NCBI GenBank assembly: GCA_013365365.1
Contig: JABVXU010001060.1
Location: 1 to 10,982 of the forward strand
Length of the DNA stretch: 10,982 nucleotides
Source: Cruorifilaria tuberocauda
Taxonomy: Eukaryota > Nematoda > Chromadorea > Rhabditida > Onchocercidae
Direction: 5' to 3'
The translations under genes were made by a program, and so were the position numbers. Position 1 is the stretch's first letter. Each line of letters opens with the position of its first letter. The notes below the pieces were generated by a model. The model did no database searches and was not told the origin of the DNA. It was given only the letters and a program-made list of their open reading frames with translations. This document shows positions 1 to 9,000 of this stretch, in pieces.

Positions 1-27
1 TAATAATAATGATAATAATAAATAAAG
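1..27. repeat. TAA-type microsatellite at the window edge
   Basis: Imperfect TAA/GATAA trinucleotide run that may continue to the left of the window. It contains AATAAA at 21-26 on the plus strand, but the run is low complexity, so I do not call this a polyadenylation signal. Confidence 0.7.
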
Positions 28-73
28 TAGCGATTTCGAATTTCACGTTAATTTCTGTTTTACTTAGCGAGAA

Positions 74-765
74 TTACATTCGTCTGATGGCTTCTTTCAT
101 AAGTAAACGTAAACCTTGAATTAATCGATATTCGATAGAAATTTCATCTCCTAAAATTTGCATACATTAATATAATATATGTGAGGGAAAATTAAGAAGA
201 ATTAAGATATTAGAAAAGTAAGGCAGAAATTATTAAATTAGATTTTTGATTAAATTTTAAAACAAATTTATAAAAATTTATCAACGATAAAATAATTATT
301 CGATTCGCTATCTTATCAATTAAATGAAATTTAACTTCTTATATTCAAATAAATGATTTATAAAGAAAATTTGAGTCCTTTCCAAATTTTAATAATTTTT
401 GTTAATATTTTCAAACAAGGAAAATCTCATACAAAAAAATACATTAAAAAAAATAATCAAAACAATTGATAAGAGAATATGACTATGAAGTTAGTGTAGA
501 GAACGGACGATAACTTCAGTCAAGAAATTCAATTTCTTAATAATTAATAAATTACATAATTAAAATTTTTGATAATCAAACAAGGAATTTAATTTTTCAC
601 AATGTCCTATCAAATTTTAAGAAAAGAACATTATGAAAAAATGAATTGAAGAAAATAAATGCCTTGGGGCAATTTTGTTCCTGAGATATTCTTTAGTCGA
701 GATTGACTCTGTTTTATTGTTTCTGTTGTTAATTGGATGGCAAATGGGTTCGATGTATATTCTGG
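74..765 (-). CDS. Candidate 3' end of an unrecognised minus-strand gene (two exons)
   Basis: Seen on the minus strand: an open stretch at 765-663 follows a good acceptor (TTCTTTCAG) and reads PEYTSNPFAIQLTTETIK, then SQSRLKNISGTKLPQ. A second stretch at 150-74 follows TTTTAG and reads DEISIEYRLIQGLRLLMKE, then AIRRM and a TAA stop. The first ends in phase 1 and the second begins in phase 1, so they join in frame through a Gly codon across a 512-bp intron (151-662). The donor would be AAG|GCATTT, a GC-AG intron rather than GT-AG. Both pieces are polar and helix-prone, and the first ends in a C-run that is GC-rich for this DNA. I do not recognise the family. No upstream exon or start codon could be placed between 766 and 1213, so the 5' end is missing, nested inside CLN3, or the gene is a relic. 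A GT donor inside the first exon (after CAGA) is also phase-compatible. Confidence 0.4.
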
Positions 766-1124
766 CTGAAAGAATAGTAAAGAATGAAAGATTTTTGTGA
801 AAGAAAACGGATAGACTGTAAAAGGAGTGAGAGGAAATTTTGATAGATTGAAATTAAATTTATTCTAAATTTATGTTGTATCAGCTGCTTAAGAAATCTT
901 GAAGATTCGAGTATATGTTGTGTAACTGTAGATTAGATATAAATCATTGTTTATTTATTATGATTTGTGATTTTTTTTCTGTATGAATTAAATTAATTGT
1001 AATGTTCCAATTTTTGCTTATAGAAAAGCATAAAAAAAAGAAATTGATTAATTTTTATTGCCGTAATCAATTATTTGAAAGTTCTTACTTCTATTTTATC
1101 AATATTTTTTTCTTTTGTTTTTCA
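766..1124. other. AT-rich upstream region of CLN3, no convincing gene
   Basis: I see no exon I can defend here. A minus-strand stretch near 866-927 (LESSRFLKQLIQ after an acceptor-like CTACAG) is open, but it has no donor in a phase that fits the downstream minus-strand exon. The region presumably includes the CLN3 promoter. No TATA box or other named element stands out. Confidence 0.4.
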
Positions 1125-1139
1125 TTTTTGTCTTTTCAG
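1125..1139 (+). other. Probable spliced-leader or 5' UTR acceptor of CLN3
   Basis: A pyrimidine tract ending in CTTTTCAG (AG at 1138-1139) matches the nematode splice-acceptor consensus. No donor or coding exon is visible just upstream, and the CLN3 start codon lies 75 bp downstream. That placement suits trans-splicing of a leader, though a cis-spliced 5' UTR intron is possible. This is inference from sequence pattern alone. Confidence 0.45.
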
Positions 1140-1146
1140 TTATTCC

Positions 1147-1209
1147 ATGAAACTGCTGTTTATATTTATATTACATTCATTTCTCAACTTGAAAATTTCA
1201 AGTTATTGA
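1147..1209 (+). other. Possible short upstream ORF in the CLN3 leader
   Basis: If the mRNA begins at the acceptor ending at 1139, the first AUG met is at 1147. It opens a 20-codon reading frame (MKLLFIFILHS and so on) that stops at 1207-1209, five bases before the CLN3 AUG and in a different frame. The peptide is hydrophobic and looks signal-like, which may be chance in this T-rich DNA. It would act, if at all, by limiting CLN3 initiation. Confidence 0.25.
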
Positions 1210-1213
1210 AAGG

Positions 1214-4200
1214 ATGTTAACAGGTGAAGGCAGCTCAAGTGGCCACAGCGGTCCAAGAAATCAGTTTGCTTTTTGGTAAGTATACTAAAGAATGGATTTG
1301 ATCGTAAAATGTTGTAGTATGTTTTAATCCTTAGAGGTTATTTTCTTTAGAAATCACGCATTTAAGTATAAATTATCTTACTAGTGATATTCATGAAGCC
1401 ATGGATAAAAAAACAACCTTTTTGTCTAAGTTTGATCATTATTATTCAGGATGCTTGGCTTATGCAATAATTTTGCATATGTAATTATGCTTTCTGCAGC
1501 AGAAGATATATTGTCAGTGGAAGATGATTCCAAAACATCCTCTAAAAGTATTGACGATTCTTGCCAGGTTAATTGAGGAGAAAAATATTGGAAGAATAGG
1601 GCAGCCATGTTGATCTCTTCTTGTCTGATCCACTAACTTTTGTTATTCTTTTATCGTTAATAATAGATCGGAAATTTTATTTTTGTTTAAATTTATTTTC
1701 AATGATAGTTTTATCATTTATTAGATGTTTTTTGATTTAAAAGTATATCACTATTAATTTTTGAATAATTCAATTGCATAATAACTTTAATATTAATGTT
1801 TCAGATATCAGTTGTTCATCATCAATGTCAATCATTATCCACTGGTTCAGTGTTACTAGCAAATATTATACCAAGTTTGGTTGTAAAAATATTCTATCCG
1901 TTTCTTATACATCGCATTCCTTTTGGGTAAACGTATACTTATAAATCGCTGGAAAATTTAAATTTATAGGAATTTTTATCTTCTAACTTCTCTATCTAAC
2001 AAAGTTCAACAAGTTAGTAATTACTTTACTGTTTGGTGCTGCACAGTTTGAACAGATTATTTTAAATTACAGTACGCGACATTTGTTCACTGTTCTTCTT
2101 CAAATTAGTAGTTTCTTGGCAGTTGCTTTTTCACGAAATATTTTTATGGGTTTAACCGGTTAGTTTTTTGGATTTATTCAGTAAAATGAGAGACTGAATA
2201 ACTTGTGTATATCTTAATTCTGCTTCAGTAAATTCATTTTCTTCACATTTCCTCTTCTCTATATTTCCTCCTGTCGAGTGTCGTTGCATTTCAAAATGAT
2301 ATTAGCATTAGAAATGTAGCTACCTTCCTAAGTTAAGCGTAGTTAGTTTACCTTCAACTCATCATTCTCGGCATAAAATTTTATGCTCATGATTATGGAT
2401 GGGAAATGTTAAATGTGGAAAGTATTTACAGGTGTTGCCTTAGCAAGCATTGGAGCGGGTGTTGGAGAAGTTACCTTTCTTTCGCTCACCACTTATTTTC
2501 CTAAGTAAGCAACATTTCGTTTTGGTCAACATTTTCTTTATTACTTTCAAAGCGAATTGAACGCTATATCCAATTTATATTAAAAAATTATTTTCCAACT
2601 ATCTATCTTTATTTATGATATCAATAAACAGGACTTTGAGAGTTGAAATATGTTGCAAAAAAATCAGTATTTTGAAATGCATTTAATTCTTTGAATAAAA
2701 GAAATCCGAAACATAGTTTCTGGTAGAAATGTACAGCCAATAAATCATGGTTGTAGATACTTTTTATTCTCATAAAAGTATTTTAGAAATAACATAATGA
2801 AAAAACTTTTTGCTAAAGGAAAAGTCGGATTTACTGATCTTTCTTGGTTTGAGTCTTGCCAATATGTATTTCCAATGAATTTGAGAAAAGTTTTTAAATT
2901 CGAAATATAAGATATTCCGAAATGAATGTTGAATACAGTAATGTGGTGGGAGCATGGTCATCTGGAACGGGTGGCGCTGGAATTTTTGGTTCATTTGCTT
3001 ATGCGATGCTGACTGATATACATATGTTGGGATTGACACCTCAAAATGCATTGTTGCTTATGCTGATTGTTCCATTCACTTTTGCTTTCACGTAAATTTT
3101 TAGTTATATATAATCGTGCCATAATCACTTATATATATATATATTAGCCTTATCAATAAAGTATTTTCTTAACTAGCATTTTAGCAAGCACTATGCAAGT
3201 AGTCTCTTTACTTATTGTAAGCATTGTTCTTGTTATGGTTTCATAAATTTTTAGTTACTGGAAATTATTACTGCTACCTGGAAACATACATCGAGTATCA
3301 TTGTGCAAACCATCAACTTATTTGGTCACCTATTCAGGTAAACGCTTGATTTTTATACTTTAATAAACCAAAATTTTCTTTTTTACTGAACGAATAAGTA
3401 TAAGAAATTTTTAGCATTAAGCAGGCGAAGAAGGAGTGATGTAAGCAGTGGCGATGAAGCTACACAGTTGATCAGTTAATATTTCGATATGTTAGCTTAT
3501 ACGAAGACTTACTGGGTATTAACTGTGGAGTTTTTGTTGTTACATATGTGGTTTACATATATTAAACTCATAAACTGAAAGAAGGCTTATGATACTGGAT
3601 TTTAATCTTTAACCCTGATAATCCATTTGGTAAAATATCACTTTTTATGTCAGCTTGTTTCCTTAAAAAGTAGATTATAGATTTAATTATAACATCAGTT
3701 CATATTCTAAAGATCTGAAAAATTTTAGAGATATTTTGGTAACGTAGCATTTTTTCATCTTTGTAGATAGTTATGATGATTCTGATGGCAGCGTTACTAT
3801 CACTGTTCAGCAACAAAGTTTCAAAGATAAACTAATAATAGCCAAGGTAATATGATTCTTATCCTGATTTTGCATGATATGAAAGTAAGCAAAATGATTT
3901 TCTCATACCTTTAAAAGACTTTCCATGTCTGACATTAGTCTCACTAGCGCTATATTGCATTTTTCAATTTCATTTCCTCATAATGACATGAGAATTAGGT
4001 TTTGGACTGAGAAAAGCAGCAGTTACATTATTTTAATGTAAATCATTGTTGTCACAAATACAAAATAACTAGTTAAGTTGTTTTCTTTAATATAATTTTT
4101 TCATTTAATAATAATTTTATTTTACAGCCTCTTATTTTAAAATATATGTTTCCACTTGCCTTGGTTTATTTTGCGGAGTATTTTATTAATCAAGGATTGG

Positions 4201-5628
4201 TAAGTTATCGGAAATCTTCGATTTGTTCATTTTCGAAATTGCTAAATAACCGTGTAAAACTGAATTAAATTGTATTTCCACAAAGGTAACTGGATGATGT
4301 TAAAAAATTTTTTCGCATACAAAATATGTGAATTTTACAGCTTGAATTAATTGTATTCGACTGTGCACACGGTTTTGGTATCAGTCAGCATGGACAGTAC
4401 CGTTGGTACCAAGTAAGTATTACAGAAATTTTTATCAAAATGATACCTTAAATTTCCTGCAAGTGGTGGAGTACATTTATGTTTGATTTTTACAGGTACT
4501 TTACCAGTTCGGAGTATTTATTTCGCGCTCTTCCATTGAGTGTATCCAGCTTCGACCATCTTCCATACCACTAATTCCTATTCTACAAGTAAAAGATTTA
4601 TCTCCGAATAAGATATCTCTTAGGATTTTGTAAATTTTTTTTTTCATAAAATCTATATGTATCTGTAGATTACTTTTTAACCTTCTGAGATGTAAAGCAT
4701 CAATAGATCTACATTTGACGCATTTTTGGCGGTTTTTAATCATTTTGTTTTTCAGACAGCAAATGCTATTTTATTGTTTTGGGACACTTTCAAATCTTTC
4801 ATACCACATGTTACTATTGTATTTATTATTGTTTTCTATGAGGGATTATTGGGTGGAGCAGCTTATGTCAACATTTTCCATTTGTTACATAAATTGGTGA
4901 GTTAATAAATTTGCTGATAGATTGTTCTGCTTTCTTAAGAATGAACGAATATTATATCTATATAGAAATATTATTTGTACCGTTATCGATTTAAATCAGT
5001 TACGATTTACTGTGATTTCTTTCAAGATTAGAGTCACACACCTTCCGAAACTTACCAGATTATTTTCGAAGAGTCCGGATGTTCCTCGCTACCTTTATTT
5101 GATAAGTAAACTTCAGCTTGCGTTTAAAACTTTAGTTTGTAAACTGATTTGATTTCATAGAACTCAAACATGAAATAACATAAAATTTACCTGTGAATTT
5201 ATAGCTATAGCATAGTACATCACAAAAATTGTGAATAAAAACACTTTACTTAATACTTAAGTTTACTCATTTGCACAGATGTAGGTCAAACACGATCTTC
5301 CACTATCTTCGTCTCCACAAAACAGATCTGTGTGGTACACATAACAGCTGAGATAAAAATTATTAAGGACCGCTTAATTCAACATTACGTTTTCTCAGCT
5401 TCAATTTGTCTAATCGTTTTTCATCCCAACAGAGTGGCAAGATATTTGGTTGATCGGAAAGAGCTGGTCTTTTTCCTTTTGAAATTAATTTTTATTAAAT
5501 TTCAGATCCCAATAGAAGGAAGAGAATTCAGTTTGGGTTTTGTTTCCATATCTGATTCATTTGGTATTGTATGCGCAGGGTTTTTAGCCATACCAGCTCA
5601 TAACTTCATTTGTAGTATGTCTATCTGA
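1214..5628 (+). CDS. CLN3: CLN3/battenin lysosomal membrane protein
   Basis: Exons: 1214-1275, 1450-1567, 1805-1926, 2073-2158, 2432-2504, 2939-3091, 3255-3337, 3415-3474, 3767-3846, 4128-4199, 4341-4412, 4496-4588, 4756-4896, 5506-5628; 1338 nt, 445 residues (human 438). All introns are GT-AG and in phase. CLN3 is a polytopic endosomal/lysosomal protein of the MFS fold, lost in juvenile Batten disease and implicated in glycerophosphodiester export. Landmarks: GLCNNF (24-29), GEVTFLSLT (141-149), WSSGTGGAG (160-168), a cytosolic loop at about 210-279, VYFAEYFINQGL (292-303, identical to human), QYRWYQ (322-327), SRSS (337-340), YEGLLGGAAYVN and SISDSFG (419-425). Residues matching human disease positions E295, R334 and D416 are kept as E296, R338 and D422. 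The loop has an acidic dileucine EATQLI (247-252). The C-terminus ends CSMSI, so no CAAX box. The first AUG in this frame after an in-frame TGA (1190-1192) is used, giving an N-terminus shorter than human. Exons 2 and 8 use weak GTTAAT donors. Confidence 0.96.
3130..3144. repeat. TA dinucleotide run in CLN3 intron 6
   Basis: A short uninterrupted TA run within the 163-bp intron between exons 6 and 7. It is likely to vary in length between strains. Confidence 0.7.
4897..5505 (+). other. CLN3 intron 13, the longest CLN3 intron, no separate gene
   Basis: The 609-bp gap separates the exon ending LLHKL from the last exon beginning IPIEG. Human and predicted proteins have the same spacing across this junction, so no exon is missing. 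Open frames inside it (for example 4922-5152) resemble no protein I know. An AATAAA at 5234-5239 could in principle allow intronic polyadenylation, which would lose the last 40 residues. Confidence 0.6.
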
Positions 5629-6069
5629 AATTATTCTTTGTTTAAGAAAGATCACTCCTCGTAAGTTTCTTCTTTCAAGCATGATGCAGCTCTTTCCTTT
5701 TTTTCGAATTTGGAAGATTGGAATGTTGGAAGTTTATGTCTCAATGACTTGTTTTTTTTCTTTGTAAATCTGTGCAGTTCTATAAAGTTGTAAAACTTTA
5801 ACTTTTATCTTTGGAGATACAGCAATCGAAAACTCTTCAAAAAACGAATTTTTATTACCATTAATGCGAATATACAGGAGGTAAATGAAGAAGCGAAACC
5901 TGAGAATAACATAGATGATATTATAACTATTTGTGATTTTCCAAATTTTTCCTAGCTTTTCTTTTTTGAAAAATTTCTTTTTCACACGTATTCAGTTAAC
6001 AAAAATCATGGATAAATTAAAGTGTTGCTGAAATATGGATTATCCTAGTTTCATTCTGAAAGTTATTGG
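5629..6069. other. Convergent intergenic region between CLN3 and FKBP8
   Basis: Only 441 bp separate the two stop codons, so both 3' UTRs must lie here or overlap. It is T-rich on the plus strand. The only strict AATAAA is on the minus strand at 5851-5856. On the plus strand there is a weak TATAAA at 5781-5786. An open minus-strand frame at 5985-5734 is lysine-rich and low complexity, and I do not call it a gene. Confidence 0.6.
5851..5856 (-). other. Likely FKBP8 polyadenylation signal
   Basis: This is the first AATAAA after the FKBP8 stop on the minus strand, about 215 nt downstream. It would give a 3' UTR of roughly 230 nt. The call rests on motif and position only. Confidence 0.45.
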
Positions 6070-9000
6070 CTATCGCTCCATAACAATGCGAAGGAAATGA
6101 ATGAATAAGGCAAATACAATAATAAAGAATGCAAGCAATGAATACCTTAGTCGATGAATGAAATGCTTGCGTTCACTGTCAGCTTGTGCTCCAGCTAGCA
6201 TTCGTTTATACAGTGAACGTTCTTGTTCACGGCACAGCTTCAAACGTGCTTTCAGACGCCGCAGTTCTTTAATAATAAGCTAAAAAGATAATAAGTGGTT
6301 ATTAAATTGGTCAATAAATGGCCAATTTTAAAGCCAATAAAAACGTCGTAATATCAAAACGTACTCTGAATAGAGTGAGTTATTTTGTATAAGTAATCAA
6401 AGAATCTACACTTGAATAAGAGGGAAAAGATATATATTTAGCCCTCGATATGTTTTAGTTGACTGATTTACGATTTCATTTATTTATTTCAAGAAGATTC
6501 TTATTTTTTTTGATGTAAGGTTCTAATATATATCCCTAATATTTTGAAAATCTTAAGAGAAGATAAAAGATGAATACAATGTCAAAATTCGACATGTAAA
6601 TTGGTTTTCTTACAGAGTTAAACGATGTGATTTAAAATCAACCTCGTCCTCAGGATCGATTTGATGTGCGATGTTCAAAGTATCGATCGCCTCTTCGATA
6701 AAATTCAAATTTGCATATGCATTTGCTCTCCTGAACAATGCTTTCGTATTGCGAGTATTCAAATTCAAAGCATCAGTAGAAGCATCCAAAGTTGACTTCC
6801 AGTCACAAAGCTATAAGAAAAATTAAAGGAATGAACTGAAGAAATAGTCACCGCACGTAATGAGATATGAAAAAATATAGCCAAAAAAGTATTTCATAAA
6901 CACTAGCATTTTAGTTCAGTTTGAAATTATCTGCAGCAAAATCGACTGCTTTCTCAACTGCTGATTCCATATGTCATATAATAATGTAATTTCTTTATTA
7001 GATGTAACAGATGTAATGCTAAAAGGTAGTAAGTTACAAAGATAATGATTTTAATTCATCCTAAAAAGTTAAATTTACTTGTTGTGGTCTTTACAGATTG
7101 TTATGATATATGGAATCAGAAGCGTAAAAAATTATCTAGGATGAATGACAAGCTGAAAAAAATTCCAACCTTTGCATAGCAAACAGATAAATTGGAATAA
7201 ATCACAGACAGCAAATTTCTCAATGTTTGATCCTCTGTGGGCATGTCAATTAACTCGGTACTCCTGATGAATAGAGAGATCTGATAATTTTAGAACATCA
7301 TTTAATGAAATATAATAGTTATTATATGAAATGCTTGCAGTCTCGAAAAAAATCTTTTTTTTTGGCTGACATAAATTATAGTTGAAATCGAAATCAGCAT
7401 CAGCGAGCTGAAAGGAATAGTTGAGAATTTCTCAAATTTCAATTTTTATGTCGATTCTTCAAGTCTTCAGTATTCACCTTTTATAAACGTATACCGCTTT
7501 TTCCAATTCCCTTCTATTATAGAAATAATTGCCCCTTTCCTTTAATTCCGTGATGTGTTTCACCAGTTCATTCGTCTGCAGCGTTGTATACAATGGCCCA
7601 TCGGTAATGCACACCAGTTCAATTTCATATTCCATCTTTTGGTATGGTGGAATATTACGTTCTGGATCACCTACGCTACCATATGCAAAACGAGATTCAC
7701 TTTTTATGGCGTCAATTTCGCCTTCATGCATCAGTTGTAATACCATTTCCCATGCTGAAAAATATATCTGAAAGTGGAGAAAAAATTACGAATAGTTGTT
7801 TTCATTAAAAAATTATATTTTTCAAGTGTATTTAACAAGATTATTTTAGGCAAAATATAACGCTAGTGTAATTAAAAGAATTTAAAATCCACTTCAAATG
7901 CCTCGAATAAAGAACGAACGGTATCATCAACAATATAAGAACAAATAAATTAAAGCTACCATACCTTTACAGTTCACGAATAAAATCTAATTTCTAACAA
8001 AAGAAAAAAATGTTACGAATATAATGAAATACATTTCACTGATAATCAAGTAATAAATATTATGTTTCCACTCATAAAAACATTTCCCTAACAAAATTAC
8101 TTATAAAAATCTAGCTGTCAATATATAAAATAAATGCTATTACATGTTGATTTAAATGAATAAGAGAATATTACAAAAAAGAAACGCAACAAACCATCGA
8201 TAACCATACTGAAACCTAGAATAAACGTTTTTTCGCTGACATTATCTATTCCAAGCCTTGTATCTACAACTCTAATTGTCACTTTTTGACCATTCCGGGC
8301 TTTTGGTCCTTTTCCAACTTTCAATACCTGAAATTTGCAACTCAACAATTCATTCAGTACATGATTAACGGTACCGATCCAAAATTAACTATAGCTTAAC
8401 CATTATTTTCTTCTGAAACAATTATGATACTTAATTATTTTGATCTCGTTAATCCCACTCATTTGTTGCAAGTTTAATTTTTCGTTGGAATATTTCGAAA
8501 AATTGATTGCAAAGAACTTTGCATGAATGGTTCGAGAATTTAGCAAAGATTATGAATAATTGTTGTCAGAAATCAAAGGATTTGCATCAATGAAAAAGAT
8601 ATAAATAAATACTAAATGGGATCATTACTAAATTAACTGAAACAATTCTACAGCCAGTCTTATAATCTTATAATCTTATAGTCTTATGTCTTATAAGTCT
8701 AATTTAGGCAATAGATTATCGGTCATATTCAAAAAACTCTGATATGATGTTAATTATTTAAATAAAACTAGTATAACAGTTTTCATTCATTAAAAAGATC
8801 ATTACTACCATATCTTGTTGAATTCACATTGACTGCTTGTAATAAAAGTGACACCTTACAAAATAACTGTCCACTACCCAAGATATCATTCCACTCTTCT
8901 CTAGATTCAGAGCAATGCGCATCACAGAGGGACTGTTCTGTGCGACATTCTGTTTCGAGAGCATCACTTGATGGTCCCTTTGCCTTTGTTGCTAAAGTCT

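Noticed and set aside
480..530. GC-richer patch within the proposed minus-strand intron, considered as an extra exon
   Set aside because: No acceptor and donor pair gives an open frame compatible with phase 1 on both sides.
1002..1220. Plus-strand 72-codon ORF ending at the CLN3 start
   Set aside because: It is a poly-F/I/Y/K translation of T-rich sequence, crosses the acceptor at 1139, and is in a different frame from CLN3.
1426..1608. Minus-strand 60-codon ORF
   Set aside because: It is the antisense shadow of CLN3 exon 2, whose sense frame matches GLCNNF and the first membrane segment.
2770..3051. Minus-strand 93-codon ORF
   Set aside because: It is antisense to CLN3 exon 6 (WSSGTGGAG region) and intron 5, and shows no recognisable protein.
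4501..4743. Minus-strand 80-codon ORF
   Set aside because: It is antisense to CLN3 exon 12 and intron 12, with no family resemblance.
5234..5239. AATAAA in CLN3 intron 13 as the main polyadenylation site
   Set aside because: The last exon at 5506-5628 is strongly conserved and in frame, so the full-length transcript must extend past this site. It could at most be a minor alternative.
5734..5985. Minus-strand 83-codon ORF in the intergenic region
   Set aside because: It is lysine-, isoleucine- and phenylalanine-rich with no domain, no acceptor context, and lies within the expected FKBP8 3' UTR.
7529..7771. Plus-strand ORFs over FKBP8 exon 5
   Set aside because: They are shadows of the FKBP/TPR1 coding exon on the minus strand.
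8118..8348. Minus-strand ORF read as one 76-codon protein
   Set aside because: Only 8327-8195 is coding (FKBP8 exon 4). The ORF start and its FFFVIFSYSF tail are intron translation.
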